From a virus, in the IMG/VR virus record IMGVR_UViG_3300030202_000338, positions 1-41,548 of that record: a stretch of DNA of 41,548 bases; one strand, 5' to 3'. Numbering within the stretch: the first letter of the stretch is position 1; each line of letters starts with the position of its first letter. A program made the translations under genes and the position numbers. The notes beneath the pieces were generated by a model that made no database searches, was not told where the DNA came from, and saw nothing but the letters and a program-made list of their open reading frames with translations. Positions 1 through 9,800 of the stretch are shown one piece after another.

Positions 1-23
1 AGAAAAAAAAGAACTAAAAAGAC

Positions 24-53
24 TTGACATATATTTGTTAAGTATTATATACT
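24..53 (+). promoter_or_regulatory. sigma70-like early promoter
   Basis: A perfect -35 hexamer TTGACA (24-29) lies 18 bp from TATACT (48-53), with overlapping TATATA alternatives in the same AT-rich stretch. It sits 28 bp before the helicase start codon. It is the only promoter seen ahead of the + strand block, so it probably drives the whole early operon using host RNA polymerase. No phage RNA polymerase gene is visible in the window. Confidence 0.7.
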
Positions 54-80
54 ATATTTCCAACGATATGAGAGAGGAAT

Positions 81-1652
81 ATGGAATTAATAGACAATAA
101 AGCAGTTAAGGTAACTGTTTCTAACAAAGTTGCAAAATCTATTATAGAAAGTATAGATAATTCTGCAATTATAAAACAGCATAAACATTTAGTAGATGTT
201 TTAATTAAGTGGGACATTTTAGAAATGACTTACTTAAATCGTTTAGTTCGTTTTAAATCTCCTTTACCCTCTCCTATGACTAGAGATTATGAATGGCCTG
301 GTCTTTACCAACCTTTTGACCATCAAAAAGTAACCTCTGAATTTTTATCTCTTAACCCTAAAGCTTTTTGTTTTAATGAAGCTGGTACAGGCAAAACCTC
401 ATCCGTGTTGTGGTCAGCTGATTATCTTATGAATCTTGGATTTATTAAAAAAGTTTTAGTTATTTGCCCTTTATCAATTATGCAATCAGCATGGCAAAAC
501 GATATATTTAATACTTGTATGCATCGTACTTCTGCTGTTTGTCATGGGTCTGCTCACAAAAGAAAAACTATTGTTGAAGGGGATTATGATTTTGTAATTA
601 TAAATTATGATGGGGTAGGTATTATAAAAAAAGAAATTAAAGACGCTAAATTTGATTTGATAGTAATAGACGAAGCTAATGCATATAAGTCTACAAGCAC
701 GGCTAGATGGAAAATAATAAATAAAATACTTACTCTTGATACTAGATTATGGATGTTAACGGGAACACCAGCATCTCAATCTCCTATGGATGCCTACGGC
801 ATTGCTAAATTAGTAGCTCCTGAAAAAGTACCTAAATTTACTAACGCATGGAGAGATAGGGTTATGTATCAAGTATCTCGTTTTAAATGGCTACCAAGAC
901 CTGACTCTAAACATAAAGTGTTTGATGTATTGCAACCAGCTATTAGATTTTCTAAAAATGATTGTTTAGATTTACCTGATGTTATGTATCAAACAAGAGA
1001 GATACCTTTAACTACCCAAGCTCTTAACTATTATAAAGCTCTTAAAACAGAAATGTTAATTGAAACAGGAGGGGAGTCTGTAACAGCAGTCAATGCGGCG
1101 GCTGGATTAAATAAGTTATTACAAATATCAGGAGGGGCAGTTTATACAGACGATAGAAAAGTTATAGAGTTTGATATCAAACCAAGATTGAATGCTTTAA
1201 TGGAAACAATAGATGAGACTGAACATAAAGTTCTTGTGTTTGTACCATACCGACACACGATACAATTAGTACAGTCTTTTTTAACAGATAAAAATATAAC
1301 AACCGAATTAATACATGGTGATGTTACTGCAAATGACAGAGCCACCATAATTAATAGATTCCAAACTTCTGATAACCCTAGAGTATTAGTTGTACAACCT
1401 CAGTCTGCATCACACGGAGTAACTCTAACTAAAGCTAATGTAGTTGTGTTTTGGTCTCCTGTAATGTCAGTTGAGGTATACCTTCAATGCGTAGCTCGTA
1501 TTGATAGAGTAGGACAGAAAAATAAAATGACTGTCGTACACTTACAGGGTTCTGATGTAGAAAAAAGAATGTATGGAATGCTTCAGGGTAAGGTGGATTC
1601 CCACACAAAATTAGTAGACTTATACAGAGAGGAACTAGAAAATGGCAGTTAA
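81..1652 (+). CDS. SNF2-type DNA helicase/ATPase
   Basis: Superfamily 2 helicase of the SNF2/DEAD-like type that phages carry in replication modules. It should use ATP to remodel or translocate on DNA in the cytoplasm. Motifs run in order: Walker A AGTGKT (residues 101-106), Walker B DEAN (197-200), TGTP motif III near 227, motif V ASHGVTLTKA in the second RecA lobe, and the arginine-finger motif ARIDRVGQ near 472-479. At 523 aa it has both RecA lobes and no extra domain. The start at 81 is preceded by GAGAGG, and the gene overlaps the next one by 11 nt, so it is the first gene of the early operon. The family is clear; its exact substrate in this phage is not. Confidence 0.9.
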   Translation: MELIDNKAVKVTVSNKVAKSIIESIDNSAIIKQHKHLVDVLIKWDILEMTYLNRLVRFKSPLPSPMTRDYEWPGLYQPFDHQKVTSEFLSLNPKAFCFNEAGTGKTSSVLWSADYLMNLGFIKKVLVICPLSIMQSAWQNDIFNTCMHRTSAVCHGSAHKRKTIVEGDYDFVIINYDGVGIIKKEIKDAKFDLIVIDEANAYKSTSTARWKIINKILTLDTRLWMLTGTPASQSPMDAYGIAKLVAPEKVPKFTNAWRDRVMYQVSRFKWLPRPDSKHKVFDVLQPAIRFSKNDCLDLPDVMYQTREIPLTTQALNYYKALKTEMLIETGGESVTAVNAAAGLNKLLQISGGAVYTDDRKVIEFDIKPRLNALMETIDETEHKVLVFVPYRHTIQLVQSFLTDKNITTELIHGDVTANDRATIINRFQTSDNPRVLVVQPQSASHGVTLTKANVVVFWSPVMSVEVYLQCVARIDRVGQKNKMTVVHLQGSDVEKRMYGMLQGKVDSHTKLVDLYREELENGS

Positions 1653-2040
1653 ATTAGAAGAATTAGTCAAAGCGTATATTGCAATTCGTAATAAACGTGA
1701 CGCTAATGCAAGAGAGTTCAACGCTAAAGATGCTGAATTAAAAGCGGAGCTTGCACAATTAGACCAAGTTATGCTGAACTCGTGTAACGAAATCGACGCT
1801 GATAGTATTAAAACTAGCAGTGGAACAATCATAAAAACTATGAAAGAAAATTTTGTATGTGGTGATTGGGATAATTTTAAGCAGTACGTTATGCAAAATG
1901 ACGCAATCGAATTATTACAACAACGCTTACATCAGACTAATTTCAAAGAGTTTTTAAGCAACCGAACCGATGAAGGACTCCCTCCAGGGATTAGTAGTAT
2001 GAAAGAGTTCCAAATCGTAGTTCGCAAACCAAGTAAATAA
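1642..2040 (+). CDS. conserved phage protein with N-terminal coiled coil
   Basis: A 132-aa protein of unknown function. The first ~50 residues are heptad-like and rich in Ala, Glu, Lys and Leu, so probably a coiled coil. A compact C-terminal part follows, with a WDNFKQYVM...DAIELLQQRLHQ core and a final PPGI...VVRKPSK segment. From memory, proteins of this build often sit between helicase and SSB genes of T7-like and marine podophages, without a proven role. It overlaps the helicase stop, which suggests translational coupling. An accessory role in replication is inferred from position only. Confidence 0.75.
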   Translation: MAVKLEELVKAYIAIRNKRDANAREFNAKDAELKAELAQLDQVMLNSCNEIDADSIKTSSGTIIKTMKENFVCGDWDNFKQYVMQNDAIELLQQRLHQTNFKEFLSNRTDEGLPPGISSMKEFQIVVRKPSK

Positions 2041-2059
2041 CTTTAAGGAGATATAAATT

Positions 2060-2743
2060 ATGGCAACAACAGATACTACAATTACTACACCAAAAGGTAT
2101 TGCACAGTACCCTTGGTTATCTAAACCTGACACTAAGTTCAATCCTGACGGAGAGTACAAAGTAAATGTTATATTAGGTAAAGAAGAAGCAAAACCTATG
2201 ATTAATAAAATTAACGAGGTGTTTGCAGAACATGTTACAGAAGAAACTAAGAAGAATAAAGGCAAGGAAGTAAAGACTACTAACCCTCCGTATACAGATG
2301 AGTTAGATGACGATGGCAAGCCTACAGGTAATGTTATTCTTAAGTTTAAATCTTCTCATAAATATCCTCCATCTATTTTTGATTCTAAAGGTACTAAAAT
2401 GGAAGAGAGTAATATATGGGGAGGCTCAGAAGTTAGGGTCAATGGGTTTGTATATCCGTATAATGTAAACTCTAATGTTGGTGTTAACTTAAAACTAAGT
2501 GCAGTTCAAGTTATTAAATATGTAGAAGGTAGTCAAGGAGCAGAACGTTTTGGCTTTGCAGAAGAAGATGGTGGATTTGTACAGGCTGACCCTCAAAAAG
2601 CTCCTGAAACTTTTGATGAGTTTGAAGCTCCGAAAGACCTAGTACAAATAACAGAACCGACTGTAAGGAAAGAACCTGCTAGCAGTGTAGATAATTCTGA
2701 CGACATATCTAACATTATTGATAAATGGTCTGCTAAAGATTAG
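2060..2743 (+). CDS. single-stranded DNA-binding protein (gp2.5/DUF2815-like)
   Basis: A 227-aa SSB-type protein expected to coat single-stranded DNA during phage replication and recombination. It opens with a TPKGIAQYPWLSKPDTKF segment typical of the DUF2815/T7 gp2.5-like family. A lysine-rich OB-fold-like body follows (ILGKEEAKPMI, ILKFKSSHKYPP, VNGFVYPYNV, LSAVQVI). After about residue 160 the chain is acidic and low-complexity and ends in DDISNIIDKWSAKD. An acidic C-terminal tail that docks partner replication proteins is the family hallmark. AAGGAG lies upstream of the ATG. The tail resembles the end of the next gene product. Confidence 0.85.
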   Translation: MATTDTTITTPKGIAQYPWLSKPDTKFNPDGEYKVNVILGKEEAKPMINKINEVFAEHVTEETKKNKGKEVKTTNPPYTDELDDDGKPTGNVILKFKSSHKYPPSIFDSKGTKMEESNIWGGSEVRVNGFVYPYNVNSNVGVNLKLSAVQVIKYVEGSQGAERFGFAEEDGGFVQADPQKAPETFDEFEAPKDLVQITEPTVRKEPASSVDNSDDISNIIDKWSAKD

Positions 2744-2750
2744 GGCAGTC

Positions 2751-3593
2751 ATGGCAGATGAATTTAAAGACATACTTAAAAATAGTCAGACACCTTTAGA
2801 TGCAGATACATTAGCAGTATCAGGAGAATCTAGTAAACCTCTTCATCGTATATCATTGAACGGTAAGAAGTTTAGAAAAATGTTAGGCGGTGAAGAAGTT
2901 GCTGTAGCTCCTGATGAGCATTTAAAAGTAGTGATAGTTAAAATGGCTCATACCCCATCTCGTACTTACTATGATAAAGTGTATCAAGAGGGAGTTATTT
3001 CTAGTCCTGTGTGTTGGTCTTCTGATTCTAAAGTGGCAGACGAGAATGTACCTATCGCTCAAGCTAAATCATGTTCACAATGTAAGAACAGTATTCGAGG
3101 CTCAGGAGCAAACGGTATAGGCACTGCATGCAAATTGTCATGGAGGATAGCAGTAGTTTTAGCTAATGACTTAGAGGGTGATATTATTCAATTAGTATTA
3201 CCAGCAATGTCTTGTTTTGGAAAAGAGCGGAGTAGTAAGTGGCCGTTTAGACCTTATATTCAAATGCTTGCTAATAATAGCGTTAGTGCTGGTAGAGTGA
3301 TTACAAAATTAGAATTTGATAACGAAGTTAAAATACCAAAACTATTGTTTTCACCTGTCGCTGCGTTAAAAGAGCGTCAGTTAGAAAAGTTACAACAGTT
3401 GTCAGAAACACCTACCGCGCTTAGGGCTATCACGTTAGATGTAAAACTTTATAATGAAGTAGACTCTACGCGGCCGACGGTACAGTTTGATGTATTTCTT
3501 GACACACCGCCTGAACCTTCTTCAGAACAAATAAAGAGAGATGAAAAAGTTTTAGATATTATTGAACGATGGACAAATAAAAAAGGGAGTTAA
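2751..3593 (+). CDS. conserved replication-module protein with possible zinc site
   Basis: A 280-aa protein of unknown function, read from the ATG at 2751 (MADEFKD...). An earlier in-frame ATG at 2718 would overlap the SSB gene by 26 nt and adds an unconvincing N-terminus. Cysteines at 88, 108, 111 and 127 (C-x19-CxxC-x15-C) could bind zinc. The end, VLDIIERWTNKKGS, resembles the SSB tail NIIDKWSAKD. From memory this type of protein follows the SSB gene in many marine podophages. A second DNA-binding or SSB-partner role is inferred from position and the shared tail; no catalytic motif is visible. Confidence 0.75.
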   Translation: MADEFKDILKNSQTPLDADTLAVSGESSKPLHRISLNGKKFRKMLGGEEVAVAPDEHLKVVIVKMAHTPSRTYYDKVYQEGVISSPVCWSSDSKVADENVPIAQAKSCSQCKNSIRGSGANGIGTACKLSWRIAVVLANDLEGDIIQLVLPAMSCFGKERSSKWPFRPYIQMLANNSVSAGRVITKLEFDNEVKIPKLLFSPVAALKERQLEKLQQLSETPTALRAITLDVKLYNEVDSTRPTVQFDVFLDTPPEPSSEQIKRDEKVLDIIERWTNKKGS

Positions 3594-3594
3594 C

Positions 3595-3900
3595 ATGGCA
3601 CGACCTTATAGTGATAAATTTTTATTGGGACTACAGTATGCTGACCCAAACAAACTAGGCATACAATTAGCTCAATTATGTGTTAAGTCTAATTTACCCA
3701 CGATGTATTTAACAGACATTTTTGGAGTGAGTAGACAGAGTATACATAATTGGTTTAGAGGAAAACCTATTAGGAAAAAGCATCAAAAATTAATTTTAGA
3801 GTTTATGGATAAAGTTAAGCTGGATGTAGAGAGCGATATTTTGCCAGCTAATAATTTAGCTTCGGCTCGATTGTATACACACAATTGGTCGTTAAGATGA
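3595..3900 (+). CDS. small helix-turn-helix protein
   Basis: A 101-aa protein with a helix-turn-helix of the Cro/C1 or Xre-like type: LTDIFGVSRQSIHNWFRGKPI, roughly residues 42-62, where VSRQSIHNW would be the recognition helix. The start at 3595 (MARPYSDKF) is chosen over an upstream in-frame ATG at 3562 because AAGGGAG is well placed before it and the upstream codons lie in the previous gene. The TGA overlaps the primase start as ATGA. It may regulate early transcription or bind DNA at replication sites. Nothing suggests a lysogeny module. Confidence 0.8.
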   Translation: MARPYSDKFLLGLQYADPNKLGIQLAQLCVKSNLPTMYLTDIFGVSRQSIHNWFRGKPIRKKHQKLILEFMDKVKLDVESDILPANNLASARLYTHNWSLR

Positions 3901-6701
3901 TAGATGAATTCTATAAAAAAGTTTTACCTTCAGAGGGTGTTTATTGTATAGCTACAATTAAAGACAGGGTTAAACATTATTTTGTTGAATCTATTGAAGA
4001 AATACAACCTAAGATTGAAGAATTAAAAAGCAAAGAAGACTTAAATATATACATAGCCCTTGGTAGTTTTGATGGGTACAGTAGAAAAGCAGAGAATGCT
4101 TTGTATTTTAAATCTTTGTTTATTGATTTAGATGTAGGTGAACAAAAAGATTATGCTAGTAAAGACGAAGCTGAAAAAGCTTTAGATAAATTTATAGAAG
4201 ATAATAATTTTCCCACACCGTTAAAGCTAGATTCAGGTAGAGGCATTCATGCTTATTGGATTATGCAAGACAATATATCTATATCACAGTATGTAGCATA
4301 CTCAGAAAGGCTTAGAGATTATTGTTTAGAAAAAGAACTGCGAATAGATAGAGCTGTTATGGCTGACCCTGCAAGAATTATGAGGTGTCCTGATACTCTA
4401 AATATGAAAGATAACCCTCCAACACTTACGAAACTTATAAGCCGGGAAATACCTACGCATGATATAGAAAACTTCAAAACAAACTTAGGTGAAATTAAAA
4501 CTACTCTTGATGACATATTGGTTGAAGCTAAAGGTCCAATGAGTGAAGACCAAAAAAATATTTTAAAGTTAGATAACTTTCAGTCTAACTTTAAAACTAT
4601 AGCTATTAAAAGTTTAAAAGATAAAGGGTGTGCACATATAAAACGTATGATAACTCATCCCAATGACGTACCTGAGCCTTTATGGTATGCAGGACTATCT
4701 ATTGCTCAACATTGTGATGATAGAAACACAGCTATACATAGCTTATCTGAAGGACACAAAGATTATAATAAAGAAGTAACAGAGCGAAAGTCTAATCAGA
4801 CTCAAGACAAACCTCAATCATGTAAAGTTTTTAATGAGTTAGAAGGAGGAGTTTGTGATAAGTGTGAACATCAAGGAAAGATAACTAATCCACTAGCTTT
4901 AGGAAAGACTTTTAAATCTGCACCATCCACACAAGAAGTAGAAGTATTACCTAAAACAGGGTTAGTAAGTTTACCTAAAGACCTAGGTCCTTTTAGGTAT
5001 GGTAAGAATGGAGGTATATATTTTCAGCCACCAATTGTGTTTGACGAAGATGGAAATCCTCAGACTAAAGACCCTATATTAGTTTCTACTTATGATTTGT
5101 ATCCTGTAAAAAGAATTTACAGCGTGCATGATGGTGAATGTTTATTAATGAAAGTGCACTTACCAAACGACCCTGAAAGAGAGTTTATGTTACCTTTAAA
5201 AAACTTATACGCATTAGATAAATTTAGAGAGATTATAACTAGCGTAGGAATTATATATAATCCTAACAACCAACAAGGAAAATACTTGATGACTTATTTG
5301 TATGAGTGGGGACAATACCTCATAGCAAAAGACAGAGCTGAGATTATGCGTATGCAAATGGGGTGGACACCTGATAAAGATGCATTTGTTATTGGCTCAC
5401 AAGAAATAACTAGAAGGGGTGAAATATTAAATAGCCCTACGTCTCCTCTTTGTAGAGGCATTGCTAAACATTTAACTTCTGCTGGCTCTTACGAGGCATG
5501 GAAAGAAGCGGCTAATAAACTTAATACTCCTAGTTTAGAACTTCATGCTTTTACTTTATTAGCTGGTTTAGGTTCTGTACTTATGAGTCAAACACCTACT
5601 AGCGGAGTCACTATATCTTTGACAGGAGATTCAGGAGCCGCTAAAACAGGCTCGTTATATGGAAGTCTAAGTGTATGGGGAAACCCTAAAGACCTGTCAG
5701 TATTAGAGGCGACTGAAAATGGAATGACAGGTAGGTACTTGGGACTTCACAATATACCGTTTGGCCTGGACGAAGTGGGCAACATACACGGAAGAATTCT
5801 ATCTCAACTAATCCACAAAATATCACAAGGTAAATCTAAAATTCGTATGCAAGCCTCAGTTAATGCAGAACGAGAACACGAGATGTCAGCTTCTTTGATA
5901 GCTATCTTTACTTCTAATCATTCTTTGTATGACAAACTAAGTACTATAAAGAAAGACCCTAATGGTGAAGTAGCTAGGTTAATTGAGTTTAGCATGCGTA
6001 AACCTAAGTTGTTTATAGATAACCCTAGTAGTGGTAGAGAAATCTTTCATACATTCCTTACTAACTATGGGTGGGCAGGTCCAGACTTCATACAGAACTT
6101 TTTTAAATATAGTGAAACAGAACTAATTAGCAAGATGGACAAGTGGTCTAAGCAATTTAAAAAAGACTTTGGAGATGATACTGTATATAGATTTTATGAA
6201 AGTCTAGTGGTAGCTACTTTTACTGCCGGTGAGATTGCATTAAAAGCTAACATAATTAATTTAGATTTAGAAAGAATATACAAACGTGTAGTTGGCGAGA
6301 TGATTAACATAAGAGATAATGTTATTAGAATTAACAGTGTAGATTATGAAAGTGTATTGGGTGAATACATAAACGCACACCAGACAGGCATACTCGCACT
6401 AGAAAACAATCAGGTTACCATGGAGCCTAGAAGTAATTTAGTAGTGAGAGCAGACTTAGATAAGGCTTTAATCTACATAGAGAAGAAACATTTTAGAACT
6501 TATCTTACAGAGAATGGCGTAAGCACAAATGAATTTATATTTCAGATGAAAGAAAAAGGGTATCACATAAAAGATAAAAAACTAAGGATGGGTACAGGGT
6601 GGAAACCTGCTACAGGGTTTAGCCCCGTGACTGCAATAGAAATAGATACGACTAAGTTCTTAGATGATTTATTGAAGGAGCAGAACTCTGAATCTACATG
6701 A
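3897..6701 (+). CDS. PrimPol-helicase fusion (AEP primase plus P-loop ATPase)
   Basis: A 934-aa replication protein. The N-terminal third is an archaeo-eukaryotic-type primase domain: metal-binding motif FIDLDVG with D77 and D79, a SGRGIHAYW motif II near residue 118, and ADPARIMRCPDTLNMK as motif III. A Cys-rich segment (CKVFNELEGGVCDKC) follows near residue 310. The C-terminal half has Walker A GDSGAAKT (577-584) and Walker B LDEV (D625, E626), so it is a primase-associated helicase of the DUF927-like kind. The ATG at 3897 overlaps the previous stop as ATGA. It should prime and unwind DNA, and PrimPol domains can also extend primers. No separate DNA polymerase lies in the window. Confidence 0.88.
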   Translation: MIDEFYKKVLPSEGVYCIATIKDRVKHYFVESIEEIQPKIEELKSKEDLNIYIALGSFDGYSRKAENALYFKSLFIDLDVGEQKDYASKDEAEKALDKFIEDNNFPTPLKLDSGRGIHAYWIMQDNISISQYVAYSERLRDYCLEKELRIDRAVMADPARIMRCPDTLNMKDNPPTLTKLISREIPTHDIENFKTNLGEIKTTLDDILVEAKGPMSEDQKNILKLDNFQSNFKTIAIKSLKDKGCAHIKRMITHPNDVPEPLWYAGLSIAQHCDDRNTAIHSLSEGHKDYNKEVTERKSNQTQDKPQSCKVFNELEGGVCDKCEHQGKITNPLALGKTFKSAPSTQEVEVLPKTGLVSLPKDLGPFRYGKNGGIYFQPPIVFDEDGNPQTKDPILVSTYDLYPVKRIYSVHDGECLLMKVHLPNDPEREFMLPLKNLYALDKFREIITSVGIIYNPNNQQGKYLMTYLYEWGQYLIAKDRAEIMRMQMGWTPDKDAFVIGSQEITRRGEILNSPTSPLCRGIAKHLTSAGSYEAWKEAANKLNTPSLELHAFTLLAGLGSVLMSQTPTSGVTISLTGDSGAAKTGSLYGSLSVWGNPKDLSVLEATENGMTGRYLGLHNIPFGLDEVGNIHGRILSQLIHKISQGKSKIRMQASVNAEREHEMSASLIAIFTSNHSLYDKLSTIKKDPNGEVARLIEFSMRKPKLFIDNPSSGREIFHTFLTNYGWAGPDFIQNFFKYSETELISKMDKWSKQFKKDFGDDTVYRFYESLVVATFTAGEIALKANIINLDLERIYKRVVGEMINIRDNVIRINSVDYESVLGEYINAHQTGILALENNQVTMEPRSNLVVRADLDKALIYIEKKHFRTYLTENGVSTNEFIFQMKEKGYHIKDKKLRMGTGWKPATGFSPVTAIEIDTTKFLDDLLKEQNSEST

Positions 6702-6888
6702 TGAAATAGAGTGGGTATTTCCTTTTGAGAACATGAGTAAGGGGGAGAGTTTTTTTATACCTACTACTAAACCTTCTCCTATTTTGCATGCAATAGAATC
6801 AGGAGCTAAACGTGCTAACGTTAAAGTAAAAGTTTTTATTACTACTAAAAATAAATGTCTAGGAGTAAGAGCATGGAGACTTACTTAA
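6688..6888 (+). CDS. small conserved phage protein with CTG start
   Basis: A 66-codon frame overlaps the primase end by 14 nt. It reads DEIEWVFPFENMSKGESFFIP and ends GVRAWRLT, a pattern I recall from small phage proteins with an opening (W/F)-x-FPF, a G(E/D)SFFIP core and an R-(A/V)-WR end. Upstream of the first ATG (6733) the frame is open and the conserved-looking part is already present. CTG at 6688 has AAGGAG exactly 7 nt before it, so I choose that start. The stop overlaps by 8 nt the stop of the opposing 2295-aa gene. Function unknown. Confidence 0.65.
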   Translation: MNLHDEIEWVFPFENMSKGESFFIPTTKPSPILHAIESGAKRANVKVKVFITTKNKCLGVRAWRLT

Positions 6889-9800
6889 ATTTAAAATCAT
6901 AAAGAGGAACCCTTGCTTTTGTATCAGGGTCTATACCTTGAGAACGCACTAAATGTGGAGCCTTCGCTTCTAACTCCATAAGGATACGTCTTTTTTCTCT
7001 ATTAACTTCTTTTTTCTTTTCTTTTAATTGTTCATTTCTTTGTTTAGCATTTAGTCTTCTATCTTCTCTTATATTTCTTAATCCTTGTTGTAAGTCTCTA
7101 AGGTCTCCTCCTACGTTTTTATTCCATTCGTCTATTGCATCTTTAATAAACATGTTTTCAGGTTTAGCTAAAAATCTATCATATTTAAAATCAGATGGGT
7201 CGGTTTCTTGCATTTTTTTAAAAGTTTTTAATTTTTTTTCTGATGCATCTACTTTTTTTATTGCATCTGCCCAATCTCTAGGAGTTACTTCAGTTTGAGT
7301 AGATATAAAACTATCAAAAACCATACTAGCTTTTGACACACTATCTATGTTTTTTATTTGTTTACCTTTTATTATTAAATCAGCTTCATATAAATTTTGT
7401 AAAATTCTAGAGGGTCCATCTATAAAATTATTAGCAAGAAAATATAATACATCAGGGTTTATAGCATCTACAGTTTCGGTGCTGTCCGCGAACCATTTAG
7501 AAGCATCTTTATACATTTCAGGAGTATTGTCGCCGCCCGCGTAAGCTTGTCCGTATCTACTTGTTTCATTATAAATTCTAAAATCCATACCACTTACATT
7601 CATTTGTAATTCTATAAGAGGTCTTAAACTACTTGGCATAAGAGTATCAAAAGCAAAAGCTCCAGCTGATGCTGCATCTCTAGTAAAATCAATTCTAGAA
7701 ATTGGAATAGGCAAGAAAGAATCTAAAATAATTTCACCTATATTTCTTGCTACCTTTTTTCCTTCTGTATAACTAGAATCATCTAACGCTGCTAATTGAG
7801 CTCCTATAGATGCTAACCCTCCTAAACCAAAACCCCACGGAATTTGCAACATGTATTTACCTAAATCAAATCTTGAAAACCTTGTCCACCTTGCCATATC
7901 ATCAATATCTATTCTATTTCTTTCTTCTTCATCTTCTCCTCCCATAGCTTTAGACATATAATAAACAGCCGCTCCTAAACCCATAGTAGCCATAATTACT
8001 ATTGTGCCATTACGCATATCTCTTGTATAATTTTGTTCCCATGCAGCTAGCGCAGCCGGGTCATTTTTTATACTATCTGGAACTTGAGACTCCATCATTC
8101 CTCGCATTCCTCTAGCTCCTAATGGCATAGTTAAAGTTCTTAAAGCTGGACTAATTGCATCTAATGCTCTAACTGCACCTGTTGCTGCTGGTCTAAAGAA
8201 CATATAAAAAGCTCCTAACGTTTTACCCCATTCTCCAGTCTGTTCAAAATTTGCTAAATTTTTTGAATATGAAGCTGCTTCTTTTATAGCACTTTGTTCC
8301 GTGCTACCGTTAGCTATACGATTAGATTTAATAGCTTTGTATGCAGCTACTCTTACTGCTAACTCCATACTGTTTACAAATTTATCAAAAAAGTTTTTAA
8401 TACTATCTCTAGTTTGAAGTGTAATACCGCTTGGACCTTTGTTAGCTTTATTTACTATATCTTCAAGTTGAGTAGAGGTTGCAAGTGATTGTATGTAAGA
8501 AACATTTCCGCCTGCTTGTAAAAAATCAAACATATCTGCTGCTGTAGAACCTTTACCTTTTCTTTTTGCTAAAGACTCTAACTTTTTAATATCTCCATTT
8601 ACATATGCTCTTACTGCTTGATTTACTTGAGAAGCCTTTCCCATACCTATTATAAGTAAAGGGGATGATATAATTTGACCTGCAATTTCAAACGCATATC
8701 TAGGAACAGCTGCTGGATTTTCTGCGGCTATTATAAAAAAGTTAGTTAAAAAATCTCTTACAAAGTTTAAAACAGGAAAAGCTGGATTGTAACGAGTATG
8801 AAATTGACCAAATAAACTTGTAACACTATTCGCCCATTCTATTCCTCTTTCTATAACAGGACTCATTTGACTTATAGGTTCTCTAATAGCATTTAATAAT
8901 TTAGGATTATTTATTTGTACAATATCTACTGAACCATCATCTCGATAATGTAATATTTTATTTGTTCCTAATTTTTCTGGACTTAAAGCATCTTTATCTA
9001 TAAATTTATCTTTAAATTTAATATTTTCAACAACAGCGATACCATCAATATGACCTTGAGATATTGCATTTTGAATAGCTTCTGTTAAACCAGCTCTTCC
9101 TGCTCTAGCTGTTGAATGAATTGCATCCACAATAGTTTGAGTAACTCCATTTGCAGATTCGGATTGTCTACTTTCAAATCCTACAGGAACTTGTCGTAAA
9201 GCTGTACCTAATCTTTCTCCACTATAATTGTATTCTTCTAATAAAGCTTCTTGAGCTTCACTAGCTCCAGGCTTTCCTTTTAAAGGAATATAATTTTCAA
9301 ACCCATAAAACTCAATAATATTTTCTGAAAAGACATTACCATAATTACCCATTTTATTTAATTCTCTAGTTACTTTATGAACAGGTTGTTGAGCTGCTTG
9401 AACTGCATTAATTAATTCTTTTAGTTGAGGGTCAGCATTTATATAATCTCTTATATTTTGTTGAGTTTCAGATGGATATAAAGTTACATCATATAACTGA
9501 CTGTTTTTATTTAAAGCATCTGGGTTTCCTTTTACTTCAGCTCTAGGACTGGAACCATTTACATTTGCATACTGTGCAACAACAGTATTTAGATTATTTC
9601 TTAAAACCTTTATATCCGCCGCTGATAGATTAGAGTTACTACTTATTTCTTCAAGAGTATTTAATCTATATTGAGCAGGAGAAACTTTAGTTCCATCTAT
9701 CCAAGTTAAAATTTTACCTGTTGTTGTTTCGTCACCTAAAGGTACATTCTTAATAAAACTAATTTCTCTTCTTTCTGGTTCATGTAGGCTTTCTAAAAAT

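Noticed and set aside
6881-6950. ACCCT/AGGGT pairing as a terminator between the convergent blocks
   Set aside because: Five base pairs with a long loop and no T-run, inside a coding region.
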